Source: Sphingomonas sp. HF-S4
GTDB lineage: Bacteria; Pseudomonadota; Alphaproteobacteria; Sphingomonadales; Sphingomonadaceae
Length of the DNA: 64,000 bases
Assembly: GCF_032911445.1 (NCBI RefSeq)
Contig: NZ_JAWJEJ010000001.1
Coordinates: 2,480,001-2,544,000 of the forward strand
Direction: 5' to 3'
In this document: in pieces, positions 7,676 to 16,561 of the stretch
Numbering within the stretch: position 1 is the stretch's first letter
Layout of the letters: each line of letters begins with the position of its first letter
Notes under the pieces: model-generated
What the model was told of the DNA's origin: nothing
The model's input: the letters and a program-made list of their open reading frames with translations, nothing else
Databases searched by the model: none
Made by a program: the position numbers and the translations under genes

Positions 7676-9037
7676 GTGACCGACCTGGGTTCCCCGGACC
7701 GCCTGAGCGAAGCGCGCGCGGCGCTGGCCGACGCGATGGCGCTGCACGAACAAGGCGATCTGGAAGGCGCCGAGACGGGCTATCGTAGCGTGCTGGCGCA
7801 GGGGTATCGCGCTACCGAGGTGCTGCCGTTGCTTGCAGGTCTGCTCGGGCGCCTCACGCGTGCAGAAGATGCCCTCGCCGCCTGGGACCAGCTTCTCGCG
7901 ATCGAGCCCGATCATGCCGTGGCGCTGCACGAAAAGGGACTGACGCTGCATTGGCTCGGTCGCACCGCGGAGGCGATCGCGGCGATCGAGCGCGCCTGCA
8001 TGCTCGATCCCGACAATCCGACCGCGATCGGCAACCTGGCGGTCGTCCTGGCCGATACCGGGCGAAATCTCGAAGCGCTCCAGCATTTCCGCCGTGCGCT
8101 CGCGCTGCAGCCGGACAATCTGCACCTGCGCCATCAAGTACGCCGGCACGGCTCGGGATCGGTGCCCTTCTGGCACATCCCGATGATGAACGACGCGCCG
8201 CGCAACGACGCATTCGAGGCCGCCATCAAGGCCGCGATCAGCACCGCCGGCGCGCAAGCGAGGGTGCTCGACATCGGCGCGGGCAGCGGCCTGTTGTCGT
8301 TGATGGCCGCGCGTGCGGGGGCGCAAAAGGTGGTTGCGTGCGAGATGGAGCCGATGATCGCCGAGATGGCCCAGCAGATCGTCGCCCAGAACGGCTATGC
8401 CGATCGAATCACGGTCCACGCCAAGCCTTCGACCGAACTCGCCATCGGCACCGAACTCGACGCGCCGGCCGATATCCTGGTCTCGGAAATCCTCTCGAGC
8501 GACCTGCTGACCGAGAAAGTGCTCGACACGTTCGAGGACGCACATCGCCGCCTGCTCGCCCCCGACGCGATCGTGATCCCGCGCGCTGCGAGCGCGATGG
8601 GGTGCCTTGTCGCGAGCAAGAACCTCGCCGACTATTCCTTTGTCGGCGAGGTTTCGGGGTTCGATCTTTCGGCCTTCACGGCTTTCGCCCCGCAACGCCT
8701 GCCGATCCACGGCACGATGACCGCGTGGGAGCGTTTGTCGGACGATCTCGAGCTGGTCCGCCTCGACCTCACGCAGAAGAAGCACGACGCCGTGCTCGCA
8801 CGGCTGCGCATCCCGGTCACCGCCGACGGGCGCGCCATCGGCATCGTGCAGTGGATGCACATCGATCTGTGGCAAGACGTGTCGTTCGACAATCATCCCG
8901 ATCGCTACACCGACGGCGGCTGGCTCCAGGTGTTGCACAGCTTTCCCGAGCCGATCGACGTGGCGGCGGGTGAAACGCTCGACATCGCGGTCGGCCATGA
9001 TCGGATCACCCTGATCCTGTTGCCACTTTCCGAGTAG
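7676..9037 (+). CDS. TPR-PRMT-like SAM-dependent methyltransferase
   Basis: A 453-residue cytosolic protein. Residues ~10-150 are tetratricopeptide repeats (units ending near EPDH, DPDN, QPDN). Residues ~165-453 are a class I SAM methyltransferase close to protein arginine methyltransferases: SAM motif VLDIGAGSG (197-205), acidic residue in ACEME (221-225) and VSEILSSDLLTE (269-280). Glu271 and Glu280 are nine residues apart, as in the PRMT double-E loop. A later YTDGGW resembles the THW loop. The GTG at 7676 follows an AAAGGA site; an ATG at 7553 in the same frame would add 41 residues. The family call is inference from motifs. Confidence 0.8.
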   Translation: MTDLGSPDRLSEARAALADAMALHEQGDLEGAETGYRSVLAQGYRATEVLPLLAGLLGRLTRAEDALAAWDQLLAIEPDHAVALHEKGLTLHWLGRTAEAIAAIERACMLDPDNPTAIGNLAVVLADTGRNLEALQHFRRALALQPDNLHLRHQVRRHGSGSVPFWHIPMMNDAPRNDAFEAAIKAAISTAGAQARVLDIGAGSGLLSLMAARAGAQKVVACEMEPMIAEMAQQIVAQNGYADRITVHAKPSTELAIGTELDAPADILVSEILSSDLLTEKVLDTFEDAHRRLLAPDAIVIPRAASAMGCLVASKNLADYSFVGEVSGFDLSAFTAFAPQRLPIHGTMTAWERLSDDLELVRLDLTQKKHDAVLARLRIPVTADGRAIGIVQWMHIDLWQDVSFDNHPDRYTDGGWLQVLHSFPEPIDVAAGETLDIAVGHDRITLILLPLSE

Positions 9038-9437
9038 AGTTCCTCGCGCTGCACAGGTGTCGGATTCGCTTACAGGCGAGAGGCGGCCGCCAATCGCGTT
9101 AACCATCGAAAGCACGGAAAACCGCGACTGGCACGAATTGGCACGCGGGATGCAGAGTATCAGGCACCCGAGCGTTTGAACGCTTCATTCCAGGGTGGGT
9201 CGACCGCTTAACTTACCGGTCTCGCGTCGACCCACCCGACCCGGGCTCCCCCTATCGATGCGCGTCTCGGAGCGATCCGCTTGGACTCCCCTCCCTGCAA
9301 GGAAGGGGCTGGGGGTGGGTGCGAGCGAAGCGAGCCCAACGAGATGCGTGGGTAAAAAAAGAAAAGGCCGGGGATCGAGCCCGACCTTTCCTACACCCAC
9401 CCCTAAACCCCTCCCTTTCAGGAAGGGGAAGAAGCGT
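9038..9437. repeat. Intergenic region with palindromic repeats
   Basis: No gene seen in these 400 bases. A 12-bp inverted pair GGGTGGGTCGAC / GTCGACCCACCC lies at 9193-9204 and 9226-9237. A CCCCTCCC-type element spans about 9286-9428: a left arm CCCCTCCCTGCAAGGAAGGGG, an A-rich centre with a GGCCGGGGATCGAGCCCGACC hairpin region near 9366-9387, and a right arm CCCCTCCCTTTCAGGAAGGGG. It sits at the converging 3' ends of the methyltransferase and grxD and may act as a bidirectional terminator. Confidence 0.7.
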
Positions 9438-9770
9438 TCAGCCCTGCGCGGCGACGCCCTTGTCGGCGAGCAGCTGCGCCAGCTCGCCGCTCTCGTACAT
9501 CTCCATCATGATGTCCGATCCGCCGACGAATTCGCCCTTCACATAAAGCTGGGGGATCGTCGGCCAGTCCGAGAACGCCTTGATGCCCTGGCGGACGCCC
9601 TGGTCCTGGAGCACGTCGACGCTCTCGAACTCGACGCCGAGATGGTTGAGGATCGCGATCGCGCGGCTGGAAAAGCCGCATTGCGGAAAGAGCGGGCTCC
9701 CCTTCATGAAGAGGAGCACGGGGTTGGCATCCACCAGGCCCTGGATTCGGTTCTGCACATCGTCGGTCAC
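9438..9770 (-). CDS. grxD: Monothiol glutaredoxin (Grx4 family)
   Basis: A 110-residue CGFS-type monothiol glutaredoxin, which binds and transfers a glutathione-ligated 2Fe-2S cluster together with BolA proteins. The active-site CGFS is at residues 31-34, with WPTIPQLYVKGEFVGG (around 68-83) forming the conserved TVP-like loop and glutathione site. It is four bases downstream of the bolA-type gene, matching the known physical partnership of Grx4 and BolA. Confidence 0.97.
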   Translation of the reverse strand: MTDDVQNRIQGLVDANPVLLFMKGSPLFPQCGFSSRAIAILNHLGVEFESVDVLQDQGVRQGIKAFSDWPTIPQLYVKGEFVGGSDIMMEMYESGELAQLLADKGVAAQG

Positions 9771-9774
9771 TTCT

Positions 9775-10014
9775 CTACTCCTCGGCTGGCGCTTCGGTGG
9801 TCAGCTGGAGCGCGTGAAGCACGCCGCCCATGCGCCCGCCGAGCGCTGCATAAACCGCCTGGTGCTGGCGCACGCGCGGCATCCCCTTGAACATGGGGGC
9901 GACGACGCGCGCTGCATAGTGGTCGCCGTCGCCGGCAAGGTCGGTGATCTCGACGCGCGCATCGGGGATGCCCGCGCGGATCAGATCCTCGATCTCGGAG
10001 GCGGCCATCGCCAT
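9775..10014 (-). CDS. BolA family protein
   Basis: A 79-residue BolA-type protein (IbaG/BolA2-like). BolA proteins pair with monothiol glutaredoxins in Fe-S trafficking and stress regulation. The conserved stretch MPRVRQHQAVYAAL (residues ~44-57) contains the C-terminal His used for cluster binding, and GDGDHYAARVV precedes it. It follows the DUF1476 gene by one base and precedes grxD by four, so the three genes are surely one operon. Confidence 0.95.
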   Translation of the reverse strand: MAMAASEIEDLIRAGIPDARVEITDLAGDGDHYAARVVAPMFKGMPRVRQHQAVYAALGGRMGGVLHALQLTTEAPAEE

Positions 10015-10015
10015 G

Positions 10016-10339
10016 TTACTCGGATTCCATCAGCTGGCGGCGCGCCTCGGCGCTCTGCTCCTGGAGCGCGCGGCGCACGGTCGCGTCATCGACCTCGACG
10101 CCCGCGGCGAGCAGGTCGCCGAGCAGCTTGCGGATGACATCCTCGTCGCCGGCTTCCTCGAAATCGGCCTGGACGACCGCCTTGGCATAGGCGTCGGTCT
10201 CTTCGGGGGTTAGGTTCATCTTGGCCGCCGCCCACTGGCCGACCAGCCGGTTGCGCCGCGCGGTGACGCGGAACGCCATGTCCTCGTCGCGGGCGTACTT
10301 CGCCTCGAATGCGCGCTCGCGATCGTCGAAAGTGGTCAT
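10016..10339 (-). CDS. DUF1476 protein, ATP synthase zeta-subunit-like inhibitor
   Basis: A 107-residue, highly charged helical protein beginning MTTFDDRERAFEAKYARDE. It matches the DUF1476 family, known in Paracoccus and other alphaproteobacteria as the zeta subunit, which binds F1-ATPase and blocks ATP hydrolysis through its N-terminal helix. The ORF could extend upstream to 10471, but that part reads through a palindromic repeat; the ATG at 10339 gives the family N-terminus. First gene of the DUF1476 - bolA - grxD operon. Confidence 0.92.
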   Translation of the reverse strand: MTTFDDRERAFEAKYARDEDMAFRVTARRNRLVGQWAAAKMNLTPEETDAYAKAVVQADFEEAGDEDVIRKLLGDLLAAGVEVDDATVRRALQEQSAEARRQLMESE

Positions 10340-10411
10340 GGTGCTGCTGCCCTCTGGTGTCCGTTTGCGCCGAGATAGGAGGGGAGCGCAGCGCTGGCAA
10401 CTCTTCTGCAA

Positions 10412-10535
10412 GATCCTCCCCCCGGAGGGGGAGGTGGCAGCCGAAGGCTGACGGAGGGGTAGTCTCCACAAGCGATATCGCCCGCGGAGACTACCCCTCC
10501 ACCGCTTCGCGGTCCCCCCCCTCCGGGGGAGGATT
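10412..10535. repeat. GATCCTCC-type palindromic element
   Basis: Outer ends GATCCTCCC (10412-10420) and GGGAGGATT (10527-10535) are inverted. Inner modules include CAGCCGAAGGCTG (10438-10450) and an inverted pair GGGGTAGTCTCC / GGAGACTACCCC (about 10456-10467 and 10486-10497). The same order of modules appears in the element embedded in the mod gene at 61139-61269. The right end overlaps the TAA stop of the quinone reductase gene (10535-10537). Confidence 0.85.
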
Positions 10536-11530
10536 TAGATGGTCACCACCAATTTGCCGATCGCTTGCCGCGCCGCCATCTTGGCAATGGCCCGGCCGCC
10601 GTCCGCCAGCGCAAAGGTCTCCGTAACGCGCGGCGAAATCTTCCCCTCTTCCCACAGCTTGAACAGCTGCTCGACATGCGCCTGGTTCGCTTGCGGGTCG
10701 CGCGCAGCGAAGGCGCCCCAGAAGACGCCGCAGACGTCGCAGCTCTTGAGCAGCGTCAGGTTGAGCGGCAGCTTCGGAATGCCCGCCGGGAAGCCGACCA
10801 CCAGATAGCGTCCTTCCCAGCCGATCGCGCGCAGCGCGGGCTCGGCATAGTCGCCGCCTACGGGATCGTAGATCACATCGGCGCCCTTTGGGCCGACCGC
10901 CGCCTTGAACGCCTCGCTCAGCGCCTTGGACTGCTCCTTGTCGAACGGCGCACGCGGATAGACGAGGGTTTCGTCGGCACCCGCGGCCGTGGCCGCCTCC
11001 GCCTTCTCCGCCGACGATACTGCGGCGACCACACGTGCGCCGAACGCCTTGCCGAGCTCGATCGCGGCGAGGCCGACGCCGCCCGCGGCGCCGAGGATCA
11101 GCAAGGTCTGCCCGGCCTTCAGATGCCCGCGGTCCAGCAGGGCGTGGATCGTGGTGGCATAGGTGAGCAGCAGCGCCGCGCCTTCCTCGAAGCTGCGGCC
11201 TTCGGGCAGGCGGAACAGCCGCGCGGCATCGATCGCCAGCTTCTCGACCAGCCCGCCATGCCCGGGGACCGCAACCACGCGGTCGCCGACCGCCCAGCCG
11301 GAAACGCCCTCGCCCACTTCCTCGATCACCCCGGCGATCTCGCCGCCAGGCGCGAACGGACGCGGCGGCTTGAACTGGTATCGGTCCTCGATGATCAGCA
11401 CGTCGGGATAATTGATCGCGCACGCCTTGACCGCGACGACCACCTGACCCTTGCCCGCCACGGGATCGGGCAGCTCGGCGATGCTTAGAGTTTCAGGTCC
11501 GCCCGGCGCCTGCGACAAAAGTGCTTTCAT
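10535..11530 (-). CDS. Zinc-independent NADPH:quinone oxidoreductase family protein
   Basis: A 331-residue medium-chain reductase of the quinone oxidoreductase (zeta-crystallin) subfamily, cytosolic, expected to reduce quinones or enones with NADPH. N-terminal GroES-like domain with the PDVLIIED motif near residues 40-47, then a Rossmann fold with [17 protein letters not shown] (about 143-159). No structural-zinc cysteines are seen. The start at 11530 gives the conserved MKALL N-terminus; an in-frame ATG at 11572 would lie deep in leuD. It overlaps the 3' end of leuD by 38 bases on the same strand. Confidence 0.88.
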   Translation of the reverse strand: MKALLSQAPGGPETLSIAELPDPVAGKGQVVVAVKACAINYPDVLIIEDRYQFKPPRPFAPGGEIAGVIEEVGEGVSGWAVGDRVVAVPGHGGLVEKLAIDAARLFRLPEGRSFEEGAALLLTYATTIHALLDRGHLKAGQTLLILGAAGGVGLAAIELGKAFGARVVAAVSSAEKAEAATAAGADETLVYPRAPFDKEQSKALSEAFKAAVGPKGADVIYDPVGGDYAEPALRAIGWEGRYLVVGFPAGIPKLPLNLTLLKSCDVCGVFWGAFAARDPQANQAHVEQLFKLWEEGKISPRVTETFALADGGRAIAKMAARQAIGKLVVTI

Positions 11531-12122
11531 TGCCCGCTCCCGCTGCGATCCAGGGGCGCGCGGTCGCGACACCGGATTCGTAATTCGAAATCTCGGTATC
11601 TTTTGACAGGGTCAGGCCGATCTCGTCCAGCCCCTGCATCAGGCATTCGCGGCGGAAGGCGTCGAGCTCGAAGGGGAAGCGATCCTGATAGCGCGTGGTG
11701 ACGGTCATCGTCTCGAGGTCGACGGTGACGTCGCCGTCCTTGGCGACTTCGACCAGCCGGTCGATCGCCTCCTGCGGCAACACCACCGCGACGATGCCGT
11801 TCTTGAATGCGTTGCCCGAGAAGATGTCCGAGAAGCTCGGCGCGATCACGGCCTTGATGCCCATGTCGGCAAGCGCCCAGGCGGCGTGCTCGCGGCTCGA
11901 TCCGCAGCCGAAATTGTCGCCTGCGATCAGCACCGGGCTCCCTGCATAGCGCGGGTCATCGAAGATATTGCCCGGCTGCGCGCGCACCGTTTCGAACGCG
12001 CCCTTGCCGAGGCCCTCGCGCGTCGTGGTCTTGAGCCAGTGCGCAGGGATGATGATGTCGGTGTCGATATTCTTGGCGCCCCATGGATAGGCGCGCCCCT
12101 CGACCTGACGAACGGGTTCCAT
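11493..12122 (-). CDS. leuD: 3-isopropylmalate dehydratase small subunit
   Basis: LeuD (209 aa) pairs with LeuC to isomerise 2-isopropylmalate to 3-isopropylmalate in leucine synthesis. The family signature [11 protein letters not shown] lies around residues 69-79, and [13 protein letters not shown] near 18-30. The ATG at 12122 is preceded by a CCCCTCCC-type repeat, so upstream extension of the ORF is unlikely to be translated. The last ~25 residues run into the start region of the quinone reductase gene. leuC lies upstream on the same strand with a 38-codon ORF between. Confidence 0.97.
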   Translation of the reverse strand: MEPVRQVEGRAYPWGAKNIDTDIIIPAHWLKTTTREGLGKGAFETVRAQPGNIFDDPRYAGSPVLIAGDNFGCGSSREHAAWALADMGIKAVIAPSFSDIFSGNAFKNGIVAVVLPQEAIDRLVEVAKDGDVTVDLETMTVTTRYQDRFPFELDAFRRECLMQGLDEIGLTLSKDTEISNYESGVATARPWIAAGAGNESTFVAGAGRT

Positions 12123-12143
12123 CAGCGGGCTCCTGAGATAGAA

Positions 12144-12295
12144 CTCCCCTCCCTGAAAGGGAGGGGCTGGGGGTGGGCGCGCGCGTCTGCGCGCCCAAAA
12201 GACTCTATCGCCGAGCATCGAAGCGCCGAGCAGGGCATCGAGCCCTGCACTGCGCTGAACCCACCCCTTGATCCCCTCCCTTTCAGGGAGGGGAA
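12144..12295. repeat. CCCCTCCC-type palindromic element (complete copy)
   Basis: Left end CCCCTCCCTGAAAGGGAGGGG and right end CCCCTCCCTTTCAGGGAGGGG are each palindromic and are reverse complements of each other. Inside are a GCGCGCGTCTGCGCGC hairpin (about 12179-12194) and GCAGGGCATCGAGCCCTGC (12230-12248). It lies between the small ORF and leuD; an almost identical left half recurs at 38642. Confidence 0.9.
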
Positions 12296-12300
12296 ACGAA

Positions 12301-12417
12301 TCAGCTTGGATCGGGCGGCAACACCGTCGGCGAAGGCTTGCTGTAGGCCGAGGCATAGGCTGCCGCCACGCCGCTCAGCACGGTTCCAACCACCAGAAGG
12401 ACCAGGGCCCGCTTCAT
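12301..12417 (-). CDS. Small membrane/exported peptide between leuC and leuD
   Basis: A 38-codon ORF starting [16 protein letters not shown], with a single hydrophobic N-terminal segment (residues 4-22) and a Pro/Ser-rich tail ending PPDPS. Its start lies 12 bases past the leuC stop and a GGGGAG sequence precedes the ATG. The layout looks like a translated small gene in the leu operon. No family is recognised; it could be a chance ORF. Confidence 0.45.
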   Translation of the reverse strand: MKRALVLLVVGTVLSGVAAAYASAYSKPSPTVLPPDPS

Positions 12418-12428
12418 ACTCACTCCCC

Positions 12429-13871
12429 TCACGCATCCGCCGACATCAGCTCCCTGACATCGGTGAGGCGCCCCGTGACTGCCGCCGCCGCAGCCATTGC
12501 GGGGGAAAGCAGATGGGTTCGCGCGCCCGGACCCTGCCTGCCTACGAAATTTCGATTCGAGGTGGAAGCACAACGTTCGCCGGGGGGAACCTTGTCCGGA
12601 TTCATCGCGAGGCACATCGAGCAGCCGGGCTCGCGCCATTCGAAGCCCGCCTCGGTGAAGATGCGGTCGAGGCCCTCCTTCTCGGCCTGCAGCTTGACCA
12701 GCCCCGAGCCCGGCACGATCAGCGCCTGGCGGATGCGGTCGGCGACGTGGCGGCCCTTCACCACCGCGGCGGCGGCGCGGAGATCCTCGATCCGGCTGTT
12801 GGTGCACGATCCAATGAAGACATGCTCGATGCCGATGTCCTGCATCGCGGTGCCCGCGGCGAGGCCCATATAGTCGAGCGACTTCTGCGCGGCGACGCGC
12901 TTCGACGGATCGGCGAAGCTCTCGGGATCGGGGATCGCGCCGGTGATCTGGACGACGTCCTCGGGGCTGGTGCCCCAGGTCAGCGACGGCGCGATATCGG
13001 TCGCGTGGAGCACGACGGTCTTGTCGTAGACCGCGCCGGGATCGCTGGGCAGCGCGCGCCAGTATGCGACTGCCTTGTCCCAATCTTCGTCCTTCGGCGC
13101 GAGCGGGCGGCCCTTGATATAGTCGAACGTCGTCTCGTCGGGGGCGATCAGCCCCGAGCGCGCGCCGCCCTCGATCGACATGTTCGAAACGGTCAGCCGT
13201 CCCTCGACCGACATCGCCCGGATCACCTCGCCGGTGAATTCAATGACATAGCCCGTGCCCCCCGCGGCACCGATCTTGCCGATGATCGCGAGGACGACGT
13301 CCTTGGGGCTGACCCCGAACCCGAGCGATCCGTCGACGCGGATCTCGAGCGTCTTGGCCTGCTGGAGCAGCAGCGTCTGCGTCGCGAGGACATGCTCGAC
13401 CTCGGAGGTGCCGATGCCGAACGCCAATGCGCCCAACGCCCCATGCGCCGAGGTATGGCTGTCGCCGCACACTAGGGTGGTGCCGGGCAGCGTGAACCCC
13501 TGCTCGGGGCCGACGACGTGGACGATCCCCTGCCGCGCATCGAGCGCGTCGATATAGGGCACGCCGAATTCTGCGACATTGGCGCGCAGCGCGGCGAGCT
13601 GGCCCGCGCTCGCGGGGTCCGCGATCGGCAGGGCATGGCCCGCGGCATCGACGCGCGCGGTGGTCGGCAAATTATGGTCAGGCACCGCGAGGGTAAGGTC
13701 GGGCCGGCGCACCGGGCGCCCGGCGGCGCGGAGCCCGGCAAATGCCTGGGGGCTGGTGACTTCGTGGACGAGGTGCCGATCGATATAGATCAGGTACGTC
13801 CCGTCGTCGCGGCGCTCGACGACATGGTCCGCCCAGATCTTCTCGTACAGCGTGCGCGGTTGACTGGCCAT
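12429..13871 (-). CDS. leuC: 3-isopropylmalate dehydratase large subunit
   Basis: LeuC (480 aa) carries the 4Fe-4S cluster of isopropylmalate isomerase. Cluster ligands Cys356 (GSCTNSR) and Cys417/Cys420 (PGCSMC) are present, as is the GDSHTSAHG motif (136-144). The extreme C-terminus ([12 protein letters not shown]) is the usual LeuC end. First gene of leuC - small ORF - leuD. No leader peptide or T-box-like structure was noticed upstream. Confidence 0.98.
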   Translation of the reverse strand: MASQPRTLYEKIWADHVVERRDDGTYLIYIDRHLVHEVTSPQAFAGLRAAGRPVRRPDLTLAVPDHNLPTTARVDAAGHALPIADPASAGQLAALRANVAEFGVPYIDALDARQGIVHVVGPEQGFTLPGTTLVCGDSHTSAHGALGALAFGIGTSEVEHVLATQTLLLQQAKTLEIRVDGSLGFGVSPKDVVLAIIGKIGAAGGTGYVIEFTGEVIRAMSVEGRLTVSNMSIEGGARSGLIAPDETTFDYIKGRPLAPKDEDWDKAVAYWRALPSDPGAVYDKTVVLHATDIAPSLTWGTSPEDVVQITGAIPDPESFADPSKRVAAQKSLDYMGLAAGTAMQDIGIEHVFIGSCTNSRIEDLRAAAAVVKGRHVADRIRQALIVPGSGLVKLQAEKEGLDRIFTEAGFEWREPGCSMCLAMNPDKVPPGERCASTSNRNFVGRQGPGARTHLLSPAMAAAAAVTGRLTDVRELMSADA

Positions 13872-13937
13872 GCGGGCGATCTAGGCCAATCTTGCGCGAG
13901 AGCAAGCCGTTACGCAATTTTGCGTCGGCAAGCTGGG

Positions 13938-14897
13938 CTATCGGACAACGGCTTCCTTGGGCGAAACATAGTCGGAATCGTGCACGAACGGCAGCGCGCG
14001 GCCGCCCTTGAGCGCATCGAGCACCGCCTGGAAATCGGTCTCGCAGCGAAAGCCGAGGACGCGCTCGGCCAGGGCGGCATCGTAGACGCGGCCGATCGAG
14101 CGAGGCAGTTCCCAGCCTCTCGCGGCGTACAGCGCCGGCGCGTCGGGGTAACGATGCGCGATGGTCGCCGCGGCGTCGTGTTTGAGCCGCTCGCATTCAT
14201 CGCGCGCGAACGGCGTCGGCGCCGAGACGATGAAGCTACCGAAGCCGATGGCCGGCGCGCGATCCAGCGCGGCGATGTGCGCACGGGCGGCATCCTCGAC
14301 GGTCAGCCGACGGTGGAGCAGTTCGTTCGCCTTCATGTTCTCGCCCGAAAGCGCGCGATGCGTATCGTCGTCCTCGGGGAAGAAGCGGCTGGTGCGCAGC
14401 ACGACGCAATTGAGGCCGTTCTCGAGATGCGCGAGCCGGCAGAGCTGCTCGGCGGCGAGCTTGGTGACGCCGTAGATGTTGCGCGGCTCGAGCGGGCCGC
14501 TCCTCTCGTCGAGCCAGACGGCGTGGTCTGCAAGTTCGTTGCGGATCGCCTGGCTGATCATCAGCGAGGTGGTCGAGGTGAACACGAAGCGGTCGTGGCC
14601 CGCCTGCGTCGCCGCTTCGAGCAGGTTGAGCGTGCCGGTGACGTTGACGTCGACGAACGCCTGCGCCGGATACCGCACGATGTCCGGCTTGTGCAGCGCG
14701 CCGGCATGGATCACCGCCTCGATCCCGTGCTCGGCAAACACGCGATCGACCAGCACGCGATCGGCGACGCTGCCAATCAATTGCGTGTCCCCGCCGGGCG
14801 CGACGTCGAGCCCGACCACTTCGTCCCCGCGGGCGCGCAGCATCGGCGCGAGGAAGCGGCCGAGCCAGCCGGACGAGCCTGTCAGCAGGATACGCAT
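13938..14897 (-). CDS. NAD-dependent epimerase/dehydratase (extended SDR)
   Basis: A 319-residue extended short-chain dehydrogenase. The N-terminal GSSGWLG (residues 7-13) is the nucleotide-binding glycine motif; Tyr142 and Lys146 (YGVTK) form the catalytic pair, with TSTTS at 107-111 providing the Ser/Thr. Such proteins act on nucleotide sugars or related substrates; nothing nearby identifies the substrate. It faces leuC (same strand) with 66 bases between and seems independent. Confidence 0.9.
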   Translation of the reverse strand: MRILLTGSSGWLGRFLAPMLRARGDEVVGLDVAPGGDTQLIGSVADRVLVDRVFAEHGIEAVIHAGALHKPDIVRYPAQAFVDVNVTGTLNLLEAATQAGHDRFVFTSTTSLMISQAIRNELADHAVWLDERSGPLEPRNIYGVTKLAAEQLCRLAHLENGLNCVVLRTSRFFPEDDDTHRALSGENMKANELLHRRLTVEDAARAHIAALDRAPAIGFGSFIVSAPTPFARDECERLKHDAAATIAHRYPDAPALYAARGWELPRSIGRVYDAALAERVLGFRCETDFQAVLDALKGGRALPFVHDSDYVSPKEAVVR

Positions 14898-14961
14898 GCG
14901 CAGTGGATAGCCGAGCCGCAGGCAACGCTAAAGCCCCTCCCATTCAGGGAAAGGACCGAAG

Positions 14962-15642
14962 TCAGCCCAACGCCGGCACCGCCGACGCCTTCACCTCAGC
15001 TGGATCATGCGCATCGGCCCAGTCGGTGCGGCGGCCCAGCCACGGATTGAGGAACAATACCGGCAGCTTCACGAACAACAGCTCCGAATGGATGAAGCTG
15101 TCGATGCCGCGCTCCCACCATTTCGGATCCCGCTTACCGTTCGCCTTGAGCCAGCCGTCATACGGCGCCCAATGGCTCGGCTCGTCCTTCTCGATGATGC
15201 GGAAGATCTTCATCAGCACCTTGTCGTCCGTGACCAGCGGGTGGCGCAGCAGGATCTCGACCTGGCGATGGCCGCGCTGCTCGGTCAGCGATATCACGCG
15301 GCACAGCTTTTCGAATTCGTCGTCGCTGGCGATGATCGCCTGCGTGTCGAGATCCTCGATCGTGCGGCGGAAGACGATCTCGACGAAGCGATCGATATGC
15401 CCGCAGGTCCGCCCGACCCGGAGCGGCATCCTGCCCTGCAGCTCGAACCAGCGCTTGAACATGAGATAGTGCTTGCGCTCGTCGGCGCGGTGCTTCTCGA
15501 TCGCGGCGATCAGCGCGGCATCGTCCGGCGCGCGCGCGCGCACCGCCTCCAATACCCGATCGATGCTCGTGTACCCGCGATGCTCGTTATAGATGTAGAT
15601 CGAGCCCAGCAGGTCGAGATAGCGGCGGCGGAACCAGCCCAT
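14962..15642 (-). CDS. Ferritin-like domain protein
   Basis: A 226-residue soluble protein with a ferritin-like four-helix pattern: HRADERKHYLMF (around residues 51-62) supplies ExxH-type metal ligands, and further Glu/His pairs appear in SLTEQRGHRQVE (~117-128). Similar proteins are common in sphingomonads and are annotated only as ferritin-like; a diiron oxygenase or peroxide-handling role is possible. The end HWAPYDGWLKANGKRDPKWW is rich in aromatics. Neighbours do not suggest a pathway. Confidence 0.75.
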   Translation of the reverse strand: MGWFRRRYLDLLGSIYIYNEHRGYTSIDRVLEAVRARAPDDAALIAAIEKHRADERKHYLMFKRWFELQGRMPLRVGRTCGHIDRFVEIVFRRTIEDLDTQAIIASDDEFEKLCRVISLTEQRGHRQVEILLRHPLVTDDKVLMKIFRIIEKDEPSHWAPYDGWLKANGKRDPKWWERGIDSFIHSELLFVKLPVLFLNPWLGRRTDWADAHDPAEVKASAVPALG

Positions 15643-15673
15643 GCGCCGAGGCTACGCCTCGCCCGCCATAGCG

Positions 15674-16561
15674 TCAACGCGGCGCCAGCGCGGTGTTCAG
15701 AAAGGCGATGCTGTCGGCGAGCGTCGGCGCCTTGCCGCGGAATGGCACTGACAACGCCATCACCACTTCCTCGTGCGTGCGCTCGGGATAATTGCGCAGC
15801 GTCACCGGCGCGCCGAGCGCCCGCAGCCGCGTGGCGAGATTGATCGCGTTGTGCGGGCGCACGACGGTATCGCCACCCGAGGTCACCAGCAGCAGCGGCG
15901 GCGCATCGGCGCGGGCGAAATGGAGCGGCTGGGTCATCGCCGGATCGGCGACGCCGCGCATCGCATCGATCGCCCGCTTCGCCGTGAAGGGATAGAAGTC
16001 GTACGGGCCGGAAAGCCCTACTCCTGCCCGGACGATGCCCGGATCGACACCCTCGGCCTCGAGCCAGCGCCGGTCGAGCGCTAGCATCGCGACGGTATAG
16101 GCGCCCGCCGAATGCCCCGCGAGCGCGATCCGCCCGGGGTCGCCGCCGAATTCCGCGACATGGTCGCGGGTCCATTTGACCGCCTGCGCGCCATCCTGGA
16201 GAAAGGCTGGGAAGCGGACATCCGGCACCTTTCGGTAATCCGGCACGACCACGACGAAGCCGGCCTTTGCGAAGGCGCGTGCGGCAAAGGCATAAGCGCG
16301 GCGATCGCCCTTCACCCAGCCGCCGCCATACCAGAAGATCAGCACCGGCCGCTTCGCCGCGGAATCCCCGGCGGGACGCCAGACGTCGAGCGTCTGGCCC
16401 TGATTGCCGAACGGGATCGCGCTGCCTGGCCGGCTCGCGCCGCTGCCGCCGCCCAGCGCGCCATCGGCCAGCGAAAGCAGCGCCGGGGGCGACGTGAAGG
16501 CCGCGGCGATGCCGAGCCCGGCCACCAATGCCAGCGCCGCCAGCCCGGCCTTGCGCCGCAT
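15674..16561 (-). CDS. Alpha/beta hydrolase (esterase, BD-FAE/HSL-like), exported
   Basis: A 295-residue alpha/beta hydrolase with an N-terminal signal or anchor segment (residues 8-28). Nucleophile elbow GHSAG at 149-153 (Ser151), oxyanion-hole segment WYGGG at 77-81 in place of the usual HGGG, a likely catalytic Asp in SGGDTV and His in ERTHEE near 263. It is the last gene of the scoA - acid phosphatase - scoB - hydrolase run and its ATG shares one base with the scoB stop (TGATG). Carboxylesterase activity is inferred; the substrate is unknown. Confidence 0.85.
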   Translation of the reverse strand: MRRKAGLAALALVAGLGIAAAFTSPPALLSLADGALGGGSGASRPGSAIPFGNQGQTLDVWRPAGDSAAKRPVLIFWYGGGWVKGDRRAYAFAARAFAKAGFVVVVPDYRKVPDVRFPAFLQDGAQAVKWTRDHVAEFGGDPGRIALAGHSAGAYTVAMLALDRRWLEAEGVDPGIVRAGVGLSGPYDFYPFTAKRAIDAMRGVADPAMTQPLHFARADAPPLLLVTSGGDTVVRPHNAINLATRLRALGAPVTLRNYPERTHEEVVMALSVPFRGKAPTLADSIAFLNTALAPR

